The notes under the pieces are model-generated. The model made no database searches. It worked only from the letters and a program-made list of their open reading frames with translations, and was not told where the DNA came from. 64,000 nucleotides of DNA, taken from Streptomyces sp. NRRL S-646 (GTDB lineage: Bacteria; Actinomycetota; Actinomycetes; Streptomycetales; Streptomycetaceae). Shown here piece after piece: positions 35,763 through 45,421 of the stretch. How positions within the stretch are numbered: position 1 is the stretch's first letter; each line of letters opens with the position of its first letter. The position numbers and the translations under genes were made by a program. The DNA is taken from assembly GCF_000720765.1 (NCBI RefSeq), contig NZ_JODC01000011.1, forward strand, positions 310,001-374,000. The letters are read 5' to 3'.

Positions 35763-36458
35763 TCAGCCCTCCACCCGAATCCCCATCTCCGCCGCCAACA
35801 CCGGCGCCAGATCCATCAGCTGACTCGGACTGATCACAGCCCCCGCCAGCCGGTCCACCCCCCGCGCGATGCCGAGCTCGGCCGCCGCTCTCAGGTCGAC
35901 GTCCTTCAGGGCCACCGCGGTGAGGTCCGCCTCCTTCAGGACGCAGTCCACGAACTCCACGCGCTCGAGCCGGGCGCCCCCGAAGTCCGGCTCCACCAGC
36001 ACGCAGCTCTCGAAGACGACGTCCTTGAGTCTGGCCGCGCGCAGGTTGAGGTAGTCGATCTTGCCGCCGCGGACCACCACCCGCTCCAGGACCGCCCCGT
36101 GCAACTGCACCCCGCCGAGGCGGGCGTCGACCACCTCGACGTCCCGCAAGGTCGCCTCGGCGAGGTTCGTGCCGACCCCGCGCAGCCCCGTCAGGACCGA
36201 GTCCAGGATCCGGGCGTGCTGCAGGCTCGTCTCGTCCACCGCGCACCCCGTCAGTGCGCAGTCCATGAAGCGGGCGCCCCCGCCGTCCTGCCCCGCGAGA
36301 TCCGCCTCCCGGAACTCCAGCCCGTCGTAGTCCCCGTCCGGCTCCAACTCCCCGCCGCCGAACGGCTCCAGTGCAGGCAGCCGCACCTCCGGCCGCCGTG
36401 CCCCCTTCACCGCCGTACCGCTGGAACCGCCCATCCCGCCCGCCTCTCTCCTCGCCAT
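35763..36458 (-). CDS. pentapeptide-repeat protein
   Basis: 231 residues. From about residue 40 the chain is built of A(D/N/R)Lxx-type five-residue units (EFREADLAGQD, TNLAEATLRDVEVVDARL, NLRAARLKDVVFESCVL), giving a right-handed four-sided helix. Such proteins can mimic DNA (as in gyrase protection) or act as scaffolds. The target is unknown. ATG at 36458 is chosen; ATGs at 36491 and 36434 are alternatives. Confidence 0.85.
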   Translation of the reverse strand: MARREAGGMGGSSGTAVKGARRPEVRLPALEPFGGGELEPDGDYDGLEFREADLAGQDGGGARFMDCALTGCAVDETSLQHARILDSVLTGLRGVGTNLAEATLRDVEVVDARLGGVQLHGAVLERVVVRGGKIDYLNLRAARLKDVVFESCVLVEPDFGGARLERVEFVDCVLKEADLTAVALKDVDLRAAAELGIARGVDRLAGAVISPSQLMDLAPVLAAEMGIRVEG

Positions 36459-36586
36459 GCCCCCATGGTGCACTCCGCCACTGACAACCACTCTGACCAG
36501 GCAGAACGCAGCTCATGTCACATTCCGGGGGCCCAATGCGTCGTATGCACAGAAAGGCGGACCCGACACGAGGGAGAGCCCGACCC

Positions 36587-37768
36587 ATGCACCGCATCAC
36601 CGTCATCGGCGGCGGACTCGCCGGACTGACCGCGGCCGTCACCGCTGCCGAGGCCGGCGCCAAGGTGACCGTTTTCGAAGCCCACCACACCCTCGGCGGG
36701 CGAGCCCGGACCGCCGAGGGCCCGTACCGGACGAACGACGGACCGCACGCCCTCTACAACGGCGGCCCGCACTGGACCTGGCTGAAGCAGCGGAACCTGA
36801 TCGGACCGCTCGCCCCGATCCCGCCCCTGGAGGCGGCCCGGCTACGGCTCCGCCACCAGGGCGGCCTGCGCCGCACACCGCCCTTCGCGATGCTCAAGCT
36901 GCTGCGCCCCGGCCTCCAACAGGCGCCGGTCGACGTCGACTTCATGACCTGGGCCACCGGCATCGCGGGCGAGGAGGCCGCCCGCGCCGCCGCCTCCTAC
37001 TCCGCCGTAGCCGTCTTCCATCACGACCCCGGCGCTCTGTCCGCCGCGTTCGTGCAGGAGCGGCTGCGCCGTGCCACCAAACTCCCGCCGGAGGCGCACT
37101 ATCCGCGCGGCGGCTGGGCGAACGTCATCGACCGGATGGCCGCCCGGGCGTGGAACCTGGGCGTGCGGATGGAGACCCTGTCCCGCGTCGACACCCTCGA
37201 CGCCCTTCCGGCGACCGGCGGCCCCGTCGTCGTCGCCACCTCCCTCGACGCCGCCCGCAGGCTGCTGGGGGACGACTCCCTGACGTGGACGAGCGGCCGT
37301 ACGACACTCGTCGATCTCGCGGTGCGGACCCGGCGCGGGGACGCCTTCGCCGTGTGCGACCTCGACTCCCCGGGGTGGCTGGAGAGGTTCACGGCGCAGG
37401 ACCGCTCGCTCGCCCCGGCCGGCGAGCAGCTCATCCAGTGCCAGCTCCCCATCGCGCCGCACGAGACGAAGGCCGACGGTGTCGCCCGTGCCGAGGAACT
37501 CCTCGACCTGGCTTTCGAGGGCTGGCGCGGACGCGTCACCTGGCGGCGCGAGGCTGTCGCGAACGGCCGTACGGGCGCCGTCGACCTGCCGGGCACCAGC
37601 TGGCGCGACCGCCCCGCCATCGACCGCGGCGACGGCGTGTATCTGGCCGGCGACCAGGTCGCGGCCCCCGGCGTCCTCTCGGAGGTCTCCTTCAACAGCG
37701 CCCTGGCCGCGGTGTCGCTGGCGCTCGGCCGTCGGGCCACCGGCCCCCTTGACCTCAAGCATGCTTGA
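36587..37768 (+). CDS. FAD-dependent amine-oxidase-like oxidoreductase
   Basis: 393 residues. Starts MHRITVIGGGLAGLTAAVTAA, the FAD dinucleotide-binding loop, followed by VFEAHHTLGGRAR (second FAD contact) and, near the end, GVYLAGDQVAAPGVLSEVSFNSA (third FAD motif). This is the protoporphyrinogen-oxidase/phytoene-desaturase-like branch; the substrate is unknown. GGGAG lies ten bases before the ATG. Its stop codon is inside a SoxR-type palindrome that drives the next gene. Confidence 0.85.
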   Translation: MHRITVIGGGLAGLTAAVTAAEAGAKVTVFEAHHTLGGRARTAEGPYRTNDGPHALYNGGPHWTWLKQRNLIGPLAPIPPLEAARLRLRHQGGLRRTPPFAMLKLLRPGLQQAPVDVDFMTWATGIAGEEAARAAASYSAVAVFHHDPGALSAAFVQERLRRATKLPPEAHYPRGGWANVIDRMAARAWNLGVRMETLSRVDTLDALPATGGPVVVATSLDAARRLLGDDSLTWTSGRTTLVDLAVRTRRGDAFAVCDLDSPGWLERFTAQDRSLAPAGEQLIQCQLPIAPHETKADGVARAEELLDLAFEGWRGRVTWRREAVANGRTGAVDLPGTSWRDRPAIDRGDGVYLAGDQVAAPGVLSEVSFNSALAAVSLALGRRATGPLDLKHA

Positions 37769-37770
37769 GG
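37753..37770 (+). promoter_or_regulatory. SoxR box
   Basis: CCTCAAGCATGCTTGAGG is an 18-bp perfect palindrome matching the SoxR operator CCTCAAG-N4-CTTGAGG. TTGACC overlaps its left edge as -35, and AAGGCT 19 bases on can serve as -10, the long spacer typical of MerR-family promoters. It lies 66 bases before the quinone reductase ATG. Confidence 0.88.
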
Positions 37771-37836
37771 TTGAAGGCTGGGGTTCCTGACAAGCAATCG
37801 ATGTCGAAGCAATCGATACCAATGGGGGATTTCACC

Positions 37837-38817
37837 ATGCACGCCATCCGGCTCCATGCCTTCGGTCCGGCCGAGAACCTCGTCCACGAGGAGGTGGCGG
37901 ACCCGCTGCCGGGCCCGGGCCAGGTCCGTGTCGCCGTAGCGGCGGCCGGAGTACACCTGCTCGACACCGCCCTCCGGGAGGGCGAGCAGGGTCCGCTGCC
38001 CGAGCCGCCCGCCCTGCCGACCATCCCCGGCCGCGAGGTCGCCGGGGTCGTCGAGTCTCTGGGCGAGGGCGTCGCCACGCTCTGGCTCGGCAGGCGCGTG
38101 GTCGCCCACCTCGGATTCGCCCCCGGAGGCTACGCCGAGCTGGCCGTCACCGACGTCGACGGCGTGCACGAGATCCCCGCGAACCTGGACTTCGCCGCGG
38201 CCGTCGCCATGATCGGGACGGGTCGTACGGCAATGGGAATCCTGCAGTTCGCCGAGCTCGGTCCGGGCGCCGTGGCCGTGATCCCGGCCGCGGCGGGCGG
38301 CATCGGCACCCTCCTCGTGCAGTATGCGAAGAACGCCGGCGCCACCGTCGTCGGCCTGGCGGGCGGCCCGGAGAAGACGGCACGCGTGGCGGCCAACGGC
38401 GCCGACCTCGCCGTCGACTACAAGGAACCGGGATGGCCGGACAAGGTCCGCGCCCATCTGGCCGGACGTCCCGCCACCGTCGTCTTCGACGGCGTGGGCG
38501 GCGAGGTCGCACGCCACAGCACACAGCTCCTCGGACCCGGCGGCAGACACCTCGTCTTCGGCTGGTCGGCCGCGGGCATCCGCGGCGGCGAGCCCTATCT
38601 CGTGGACGGCGTCTCCGAACGGGTCCTGGGCCCCGTGATGATGCGGAAGGCCGGCGGCCCCAACCCCGTACGGACCCTGGAACTGCGCGCCCTCGCCGAA
38701 GCGGCCGCAGGCAGGCTCACCCCCGCCGTGCAGCGCTTCCCGCTCGCCGAGGCGGCGGCCGCGCACCGGGCTCTCGAGACGCGCAGGACAACCGGAAAGG
38801 TGGTACTGGAGCCATGA
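37837..38817 (+). CDS. ecaD: NADPH:quinone oxidoreductase, SoxR-regulon type
   Basis: 326 residues, zinc-independent medium-chain reductase fold: GroES-like N-terminal domain (PGPGQVRVAVAAAGVHLLD, GREVAGVVE) and Rossmann domain with AAAGGIGTLLVQYA. It reduces quinones with NADPH. The SoxR box upstream matches the known SoxR control of the S. coelicolor counterpart (SCO4266), so induction by redox-active metabolites is expected. GGGGGA precedes the ATG. Its stop overlaps the MFS gene start by four bases. Confidence 0.88.
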   Translation: MHAIRLHAFGPAENLVHEEVADPLPGPGQVRVAVAAAGVHLLDTALREGEQGPLPEPPALPTIPGREVAGVVESLGEGVATLWLGRRVVAHLGFAPGGYAELAVTDVDGVHEIPANLDFAAAVAMIGTGRTAMGILQFAELGPGAVAVIPAAAGGIGTLLVQYAKNAGATVVGLAGGPEKTARVAANGADLAVDYKEPGWPDKVRAHLAGRPATVVFDGVGGEVARHSTQLLGPGGRHLVFGWSAAGIRGGEPYLVDGVSERVLGPVMMRKAGGPNPVRTLELRALAEAAAGRLTPAVQRFPLAEAAAAHRALETRRTTGKVVLEP

Positions 38818-40376
38818 CCAGGCACAAGGCATCCGCAGATGCGATACGTACCGATTCATGGTCTTCTGGCCGAGTGAGCGTCACCCGTACAGGCGAGCCC
38901 ACTCCGCCCGTGGACGCCGACCCCCGCCGCTGGTGGGGCCTGGTGATCATCGCGCTCGCGCAGCTCATGGTCGTCCTCGACGCGACCATCGTGAACATCG
39001 CGCTCCCGTCCGCACAGCGCGACCTGGGCATGTCCGACGGCAACCGCCAGTGGGTGATCACCGCCTACACGCTGGCCTTCGGCGGACTGCTCCTGCTCGG
39101 CGGCCGTATCGCGGACCTGGTGGGGCGCAAGCGGACGTTCATCTTCGGGCTGATCGGCTTCGCCGCCGCCTCCGCGCTCGGCGGCGCCGCCACCGGCTCC
39201 GGCATGCTCTTCGGCGCCCGCGCGCTGCAGGGAGTCTTCGCCGCCGTCCTCGCGCCCTCCGCGCTGTCCCTCCTCACCACGACCTTCACCGACCCGAAGG
39301 AGCGCGGAAAGGCCTTCGGCATCTACGGCGCCCTGGCCGGCAGCGGATCGGCGATCGGGTTCATCGTCGGCGGCCTGCTCACCGAGTACCTGAACTGGCG
39401 CTGGTGCCTGTACGTCAACGTGCCCATCGCGATCATCGCCGTCTTCGGCGCTTTCGCGCTGCTCCACGACCGCCCGGGCCACAAGGGCGCCCGCCTCGAC
39501 GTTCCGGGTGCGGTGCTGGGCTGCGGCGGACTGGTGGCGATCGTCTACGGCTTCAGCGAGGCCGAGCCGCGGGGCTGGACCGACCCCCTGGTGCTGGCGC
39601 TGTTCGCGGGCGGTGTCGTACTCCTCGTCGCCTTCGTCTGGTGGCAGAACCGGGCCCCGATGCCCCTGCTCCCGCTCCACATCGTCAAGGACCGCAACCG
39701 TGCGGGCTGCTTCCTGACCATGATGCTCGCCGTCATCGGCATGTTCGGGCTCTTCCTGTTCATGACGTACTACCTGCAGGTGGTGCTCGACTACTCGCCG
39801 GTGAAGACCGGCCTGGCCTATCTGCCGCTGACCGCCGCGATCATCACCGGCTCCACGCAGATCTCCGCCCGGCTGCTGCAGCACGTGGCGCCGCGCATGC
39901 TGATGGTCCCGGGCATGGTCCTCGCATCCGGCGGCATGATGCTCCTGACCCGGATGACCACCCACTCGTCGTACGCGACCGAGGTCATGCCCGGGCTGAT
40001 CCTGATGGGCCTCGGCATGGGTCTGACCTTCATGCCGGTCTTCGCCACCGCGACCGCGGGCGTCGCCCCGCACGACTCCGGTGTGACCTCGGCGACCGTC
40101 AACACCTCGCAGCAGGTGGGCGGTTCCATCGGTACGGCCCTGCTGAACACGATCGCCACCACCAGCAGCACGGCCTACATCGCCGCCCACCTCCACAACC
40201 CCGCCCAGAAGGCCCTGATCGCCAAGCAGGGCGTCGTCCACGGCTACACGGTCGCCATCTGGTGGGCCGCCGGGATCATGCTGCTGGCCGGCCTGGTCGC
40301 GGGCTTGATGGTGACGGCGAAGGCCCCGAAGCACGGGGCGACCGCCCAGGAAGTCGTACCGGAGCCGGTGGCGTAG
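38814..40376 (+). CDS. DHA2-family MFS drug exporter
   Basis: 520 residues, 14 predicted membrane helices. MFS motif A is GRIADLVGRKR and the antiporter motif C region is ALAGSGSAIGFIVGG; MVVLDATIVNIALPSAQRDLG is the classic DHA2 start. It probably uses the proton gradient to pump out drugs or redox-active compounds. The ATGA overlap with ecaD implies one SoxR-controlled operon pairing reduction with export. A terminator follows. Confidence 0.92.
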   Translation: MTRHKASADAIRTDSWSSGRVSVTRTGEPTPPVDADPRRWWGLVIIALAQLMVVLDATIVNIALPSAQRDLGMSDGNRQWVITAYTLAFGGLLLLGGRIADLVGRKRTFIFGLIGFAAASALGGAATGSGMLFGARALQGVFAAVLAPSALSLLTTTFTDPKERGKAFGIYGALAGSGSAIGFIVGGLLTEYLNWRWCLYVNVPIAIIAVFGAFALLHDRPGHKGARLDVPGAVLGCGGLVAIVYGFSEAEPRGWTDPLVLALFAGGVVLLVAFVWWQNRAPMPLLPLHIVKDRNRAGCFLTMMLAVIGMFGLFLFMTYYLQVVLDYSPVKTGLAYLPLTAAIITGSTQISARLLQHVAPRMLMVPGMVLASGGMMLLTRMTTHSSYATEVMPGLILMGLGMGLTFMPVFATATAGVAPHDSGVTSATVNTSQQVGGSIGTALLNTIATTSSTAYIAAHLHNPAQKALIAKQGVVHGYTVAIWWAAGIMLLAGLVAGLMVTAKAPKHGATAQEVVPEPVA

Positions 40377-40392
40377 GACCGCCCACAAAAGC

Positions 40393-40429
40393 GGGGAGGG
40401 GCCGCACGGACCGCGGGCCCCTCCCCTTT
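40393..40429 (+). terminator. terminator after ecaD-MFS operon
   Basis: GGGGAGGGGCC and GGCCCCTCCCC form a perfect 11-bp stem with a 12-base loop, followed by TTT. It starts 17 bases past the stop. Confidence 0.85.
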
Positions 40430-40469
40430 CAACCGCTGGTTCAGCTTTCAGCCGCCGGTGCAGCAGCGC

Positions 40470-40556
40470 CCCGTCAGGGGCGCGGGGAACTGCGCGACAA
40501 GCCACGACGCAGCCGCAGACCGACGAGTAATCGCACCCCCGCGGCGGAGCCGCATA
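40470..40556. repeat. dispersed repeat family 2, long copy
   Basis: AGGGGCGCGGGGAACTGCGC, GACAAGCCACGACGCAGCC and GCACCCCCGCGGCGGAGCC. The first two parts match the nagA and 46311 copies. It lies between convergent genes. Confidence 0.75.
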
Positions 40557-40561
40557 TCTCG

Positions 40562-43198
40562 CTAACGCAACCGACGCACGTCGATAGCCCAGATCCCCCG
40601 CCCATGCGTGGCCGCATACAACCGCCCGTCCGGTCCAACCCGCAGCTGCAGCACAGCCGTGGTCGGCAAATTACCCCCGGCAACCTTCCAGCTCGCCGAG
40701 CCAGGCAACCGCACGAGCACCCCGAGATCCGTGCCCAGCGCGATCGTGCCGCCCTTCAGCAGGGCCACCGAGTTGGCCGGTACGTCGGGCAGGTTCCCGG
40801 AGGCGTCCTTCCAGGTGACCCCGCCGTCCCGGGTCTCGAAGAGGTGCCCGACACCCGCGCCCGGACCCTCCGTCCACTTCCGCGAGAAGCCGTTGACGGC
40901 GAGCAGGACATGGTCGGAGTCGGCCGGGTCGATCGTCAGGCCGGAGAGGTAGCGGTTCGGGACGGTCCCGTCGACCGGCAGGCTCAGCTGGTGCCAGCCC
41001 GTGCCGTCGGCGTTGCCGACCGCGATGCCGCGCGTGAAGCCCTGGTTGTTGCAGGGCCCGCACCAGGCCGCGTAGACCTTGCCGCCGGAGGAGGCCACCG
41101 CCGTGGCCGTGTGCCCCGCACCCAGGTCGTATGCACCGACCCACTCGCTCCCGCTGCGGATCGCGTACCCCTTGGTGTTGATCCACACATGCCGGCCGCC
41201 CGCGACCCAGACCTTCGGGTCCTTGATGTCGGCGTTCAGCGGGGCGATGAAGCGTGCCTCACCGGTCGCGTTGTCGGGCGGAGCGACGGAGTACGTCGTC
41301 GCCTTCGACGGGTCGGTGACCCAGCTTCCGTCGTTCACCGCGCAGTTGTTGGTGACGGACACAGCGAGGTAGACGTACTCCTGGGCGATGTTGCACCCGT
41401 TCGCCGGGTCGGTGATCGTGTCGCCACCGTCACCGCCGAAGTTGGAGCCCATCGCACGGTCGCCGGGCCGCAGTTGGGACTGGCCGTTGTCCTGCAGCCC
41501 ACCGGTGATGGCGAGCCCCCGCTTGGACGGGTCGACGCCGACACCCACCGAGTAGTACTGCAGGACGTCCATCGTGCCGTCGTTCAGGGAGGTCCAGTCG
41601 GTCGCGTGGCCGGAGGCGTCCGCGCTGCCGTTCAGCGGCCGGCGGAAGGTGCCGCCGTCGTCGCCGACGATCACGTACGGCGCTCCCCCGTTGCTGCCGA
41701 TCGCCACGGAGTGCTGGTCGGCGTGGACGGTCTGGTGGCAGTCACCGGTCTGCTTGCTCGGGTCGATGGACCAGCAGGGGAAACCGAAGTTCCAGTACGG
41801 CCCCGGCACGGACCACGACTTGCCGCCGTCCTTGGTCTCGAAGACCTCCTCCAGACCGGCGTACACATGGTCCGGGTTCTTCGGATCGACCGTGAGGAAC
41901 TGGTCGTACCAGGACTGGATGCCGGGCTGGTATCCGGCACCGGTGAGCGCGGAGCCGGAGTCCCGCAGCTGCTTGTAGTCGGCGATCTTCGTCCAGGGGC
42001 CGGTCGGCGAACCGGACTTGGAGACGAAGATGCCCTCAAGACCGCTGTCCGGGTTCTCCGCGGTCTGCTCGGGCGACTGATCGATGGCGTAGTACCGCGA
42101 TCCGTCCGCGCTGCGTGCGAAGGTCACATTGCCGACGTCCTCGGCGTTGCCCGGCAGGTCACCGAGACCGGTCAGCCGCTGCCAGCTGCCGCCGGACCTG
42201 GCGTAGAAGCCGTTGTAGGTGTCCCCGCCGCGCCAGCCGACGGCCAGCACGACCTTGCCCGGGTCCTTCGGGTCGATCGCGATGTCGCTGGTGATGTTCT
42301 TGTACGCGGCAGACGGGTCGCTCGCCTTCGAACCACCCGGCAGATAGTCCGGGTTGGGCGCGAACTCCAGCTTCCAGTGGCCCTTCAGCGTCTTCGTGGA
42401 GTGGCTCCACACACCTTCGGTGGTCGCGGCCCACACCTTGTCGCCGGCGAAGCGCAGGGCGTTGATGGACGTCGACTCCAGTTCGTCGCCGCCGACCCGG
42501 TCGCTCGGGCTGAAGCTGCCCTTGCGCGGATCGGCGAGGACGTACACGCCCGTCCCCAGGAAGGAGGTCGCGCTGGTGTTGGCCTCACCCGTGGCGTACC
42601 AGAGCCGCCCCCGGCCGTCGAGCTGCAGATCGCCCGTCGACAGCGCGGGCAGCCCGTCGGAGATGTTCGTCCAGTGACCGCCACCGGTACGCGACCGGAA
42701 GACCCCGCCGTTGGCGGAACCGGCGTACACATACCCGTGCCGGTCGGCCGCGAGCCCGGTCACCCGGCCGGTCACCTTCCCGGCCCCGCCGCTGGAGTTG
42801 GAGTTGATGTCCCGGTACCGCGGGTCGTCGGAGTCGTAGGGCAGCCGCGTCAGATCGCTCCAGCTCCCCTTGGTGTGCGGCAGATCCACCAGATCGTCGT
42901 ACGCCGCCCCGTACGCGCCCGGCGCCACGATCCCCGGCGAGGTGCGCGCCTCGGCGTACTGGTCCGCCTGCTCGGCCTCCTCCTGTGCCTCTCCCCCGTC
43001 ATCGTCGTCCCCGGCCTGCGCAAAAGCCGACAGGCCCGTCTGCTGCTGATGCAGAAGGGCCTGTCTGTGAAGTTCCCGCACACCGAAGGGGTCTTTGCCA
43101 CCGTTCGCCGCCTGAGCCTGAGTGACTGTCAGGCCCAGCGCGGCAGTGGTGGCAAGCACCGCCCACATCCGTCTTCTTCGCCAGCCGTTGGCCGCCAT
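40562..43198 (-). CDS. large secreted beta-propeller protein with Asp-box (BNR) repeats
   Basis: 878 residues. A Tat-like or Sec signal peptide (GWRRRRMWAVLATTAALG ... AQA) is followed by an acidic linker and then a VPS10/sialidase-like propeller. Asp-box motifs are visible: SRTGGGHWTNI, TKDGGKSWSVP, TRDGGVTWKDA. It ends AATHGRGIWAIDVRRL, a typical last blade. Related proteins bind or hydrolyse glycans or act as adhesins; no catalytic residue is evident. GGGGAGG precedes the ATG. Confidence 0.87.
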   Translation of the reverse strand: MAANGWRRRRMWAVLATTAALGLTVTQAQAANGGKDPFGVRELHRQALLHQQQTGLSAFAQAGDDDDGGEAQEEAEQADQYAEARTSPGIVAPGAYGAAYDDLVDLPHTKGSWSDLTRLPYDSDDPRYRDINSNSSGGAGKVTGRVTGLAADRHGYVYAGSANGGVFRSRTGGGHWTNISDGLPALSTGDLQLDGRGRLWYATGEANTSATSFLGTGVYVLADPRKGSFSPSDRVGGDELESTSINALRFAGDKVWAATTEGVWSHSTKTLKGHWKLEFAPNPDYLPGGSKASDPSAAYKNITSDIAIDPKDPGKVVLAVGWRGGDTYNGFYARSGGSWQRLTGLGDLPGNAEDVGNVTFARSADGSRYYAIDQSPEQTAENPDSGLEGIFVSKSGSPTGPWTKIADYKQLRDSGSALTGAGYQPGIQSWYDQFLTVDPKNPDHVYAGLEEVFETKDGGKSWSVPGPYWNFGFPCWSIDPSKQTGDCHQTVHADQHSVAIGSNGGAPYVIVGDDGGTFRRPLNGSADASGHATDWTSLNDGTMDVLQYYSVGVGVDPSKRGLAITGGLQDNGQSQLRPGDRAMGSNFGGDGGDTITDPANGCNIAQEYVYLAVSVTNNCAVNDGSWVTDPSKATTYSVAPPDNATGEARFIAPLNADIKDPKVWVAGGRHVWINTKGYAIRSGSEWVGAYDLGAGHTATAVASSGGKVYAAWCGPCNNQGFTRGIAVGNADGTGWHQLSLPVDGTVPNRYLSGLTIDPADSDHVLLAVNGFSRKWTEGPGAGVGHLFETRDGGVTWKDASGNLPDVPANSVALLKGGTIALGTDLGVLVRLPGSASWKVAGGNLPTTAVLQLRVGPDGRLYAATHGRGIWAIDVRRLR

Positions 43199-43310
43199 GA
43201 AGTGCCCTCCCCTGGGAGCAGTGGCGTACATGACACGAGCTGGCCAACAGCATTGGCGGGAATGCTGCGATGAGAGATTCCTGTGAACGCAATCAAAGGG
43301 TAAAAAATCC

Positions 43311-44717
43311 TCAGTGCCGCCCCGCCACCCGATCGGCGAACTGCGCCAGCTTCGACGACTCCGCGCTGTATGTGGCGCGTTCCCGCCGGTCCGCGGCCCG
43401 GTAGGTGGCGTACATCCCCTGCACCCCGAGCCACCGCAACGGCTCCGGCTCCCACTTGCGCACCTTGTGCCCCACCCACGGCAGATCGGTCAGCTCGGTC
43501 CGGCCGCCCTGCCCCGAGTCGAACTGCACCAGATCCCTGAGCGTGCGCGCCGCGAGATTCGTGGTGGCCACCCCCGACCCCACATAGCCGCCGGCCCAGC
43601 CGAGCCCCGTCGACCGGTCCAGGGTCACCGTCGCGCACCAGTCCCGGGGCACCCCGAGCACCCCCGACCAGGCATGTTCGATCCCCACCCCCGCCAGTGA
43701 GGGGAAGAACCGCACCAGGATCTCCCGCAGCGCCTCGACCGTCTCCGCCTGCGTCCGCCCGTCGTTGTCGGTCTTCGACCCGAAGCGGTACGGCACTCCG
43801 CGCCCGCCGAGCGCGATCCGCCCGTCGGCGGTCCGCTGCGCGTACATGTACGCGTGCGCCATGTCCCCGAGCGTCTCCAGCCCGTCCCACCCCACCGACT
43901 CCCACTGCGCGTCGGTGAGCGGCTCGGTCGCGATCATCGAGGAGTTCATGGGCAGCCAGGTGCGCCGCTGCCCCTTCAGACTCGCGGTGAACCCCTCCGT
44001 GCAGCGCAGGACGTAGGGCGCCCGGACCGTCCCGTACGGCGTCACGGCATGCTTCGGCCGGATCTCCGCCACGGGCGTCAGCTCGTGAATCGTCACCCCG
44101 AGCGCCTCGACGGCGGCCGCCAGCCCCTTCACCAGCTTCACCGGGTGCAGCCGCGCCCCGTGCGGGGTCCACGTCGACCCGACCGCGTCCGCGACCCGGA
44201 TCCGCTCGGCGGTCTCCCCGGCCCCGTACAGCTCACGGTCCTTCTCCCCGTACGACAGCTCGAGCTCGTGAAAGGCCTTGAGCCGCGCCAACTGGGCGGA
44301 TGTGGTGGCGACTTCGAGCACCCCGCCCTTGTGGACATCGGCCTCGACGGCTTCCTCTTGCGCCACCCGGACGACCTCGTCCACGGTCTCGTTCATGGCC
44401 TTCTGCAGCCGTACGGCGGCCTCGCGCCCGTGCAGCTTCGCGTACCGGTCGCGCCCGGCGATCCCGTTGTACAGCCAGCCGCCGTTGCGCCCCGAGGCCC
44501 CGTACCCGCAGAACTTCTGCTCCAGGACGGTGATACGGAGGAAGGGCGCCGCCTTCTTCAGGTAGTACGCGGTCCACAGCCCCGTGTACCCGCCCCCGAC
44601 GATCACGACGTCGGCGGACGCGTCACCGCCGAGCGGCTCCCGCACCGCAGGGAAACCGTCGTCCGCGTACCAGTAGGAGATACCGCCGTTCACGACACTG
44701 CTCACCGAGCTGCTCAT
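43311..44717 (-). CDS. FAD-dependent oxidoreductase (DadA/PuuB-like)
   Basis: 468 residues. DVVIVGGGYTGLWTAYYLKK is the FAD-binding loop, and GYGASGRNGGWL and GLGWAGGYVGSGVATTNLAARTL are family marks of gamma-glutamylputrescine oxidase-like and D-amino-acid dehydrogenase-like enzymes (DAO fold). It oxidises an amine or amino acid; the substrate is unknown. It follows the rhomboid-like gene by ten bases on the same strand, so the two are probably co-transcribed. Confidence 0.88.
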   Translation of the reverse strand: MSSSVSSVVNGGISYWYADDGFPAVREPLGGDASADVVIVGGGYTGLWTAYYLKKAAPFLRITVLEQKFCGYGASGRNGGWLYNGIAGRDRYAKLHGREAAVRLQKAMNETVDEVVRVAQEEAVEADVHKGGVLEVATTSAQLARLKAFHELELSYGEKDRELYGAGETAERIRVADAVGSTWTPHGARLHPVKLVKGLAAAVEALGVTIHELTPVAEIRPKHAVTPYGTVRAPYVLRCTEGFTASLKGQRRTWLPMNSSMIATEPLTDAQWESVGWDGLETLGDMAHAYMYAQRTADGRIALGGRGVPYRFGSKTDNDGRTQAETVEALREILVRFFPSLAGVGIEHAWSGVLGVPRDWCATVTLDRSTGLGWAGGYVGSGVATTNLAARTLRDLVQFDSGQGGRTELTDLPWVGHKVRKWEPEPLRWLGVQGMYATYRAADRRERATYSAESSKLAQFADRVAGRH

Positions 44718-44727
44718 GGCCGGAAAG

Positions 44728-45399
44728 CTAACCCCTCAGGGCGGAAACTGTCTCCCTCGGATTCCAGGCCTTCCCCCGCCCCCTGACCAGCGGATAACAC
44801 GCGAGCCCGATCAGCACCGACACAAAATGCCCGAAGTCGGTGAAGGTCGGCGAGTCCGCGAGCGGAGCCCCGTACACGAAGAACACGCCCGCCAGATACA
44901 GATACCGCCAGGGCGCCGCGATCCGGTACGTCAGCACCCCCACCACCCCGGCCAACGCGTAACTCACCCCGAAATCCAGGGAGTAGACGACCGAGTGCGA
45001 CACCATCCCGTCCCGCACCGCCTTCAGCAACGCGCCCTCGCTGATCAGCGTCGCGAGCACATGCGCGGCCACGCACACCATCAGCCACCGCAGTGTCCCC
45101 AGCCACCGCTCGGCCTGCGCATGGAAGACGGTGTACTGGAAGGCGGTGTAGAGGAACTCATACGGAAACCAGTCACCCCCGTCGATCCACATCGCACTCT
45201 GCAGGAGCACTCGCCCCGGGTCGTTCGACAGCTCATGGATGTTCGTGGACCGCTGCCGCAGGAACTCCTGCTCGAAGTGCGGCGACATGTGGTGCAGCGC
45301 GACGGTGGTGACGAACAGGATCGCCAGCCAGAGATACGTGCCCGGTGCGCTGCAGACGTAGGCCCACACCCGCTGCCCGAGCCCCCGGTCAATTCGCAT
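44728..45399 (-). CDS. rhomboid-like membrane protein
   Basis: 223 residues with about six membrane helices. SLDFGVSYALAGVVG (GxS) and DFGHFVSVLIG (His in a helix) occupy the positions of the rhomboid Ser-His dyad, but the full GxSG is altered, so activity is uncertain. The start codon lies 22 bases from the divergent kinase start and no ribosome-binding site is clear, so the mRNA may be leaderless. Possible intramembrane protease or pseudoprotease. Confidence 0.75.
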   Translation of the reverse strand: MRIDRGLGQRVWAYVCSAPGTYLWLAILFVTTVALHHMSPHFEQEFLRQRSTNIHELSNDPGRVLLQSAMWIDGGDWFPYEFLYTAFQYTVFHAQAERWLGTLRWLMVCVAAHVLATLISEGALLKAVRDGMVSHSVVYSLDFGVSYALAGVVGVLTYRIAAPWRYLYLAGVFFVYGAPLADSPTFTDFGHFVSVLIGLACYPLVRGRGKAWNPRETVSALRG

Positions 45400-45421
45400 G
45401 AGGCGATTCACGCACGTAAGT

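Noticed and set aside
38858..43273. Very long rightward open frame (1471 codons) through the MFS gene and opposite the beta-propeller gene
   Set aside because: It reads Arg/Pro/Gly-rich low-complexity sequence across two clear genes and a terminator. It is a shadow frame.
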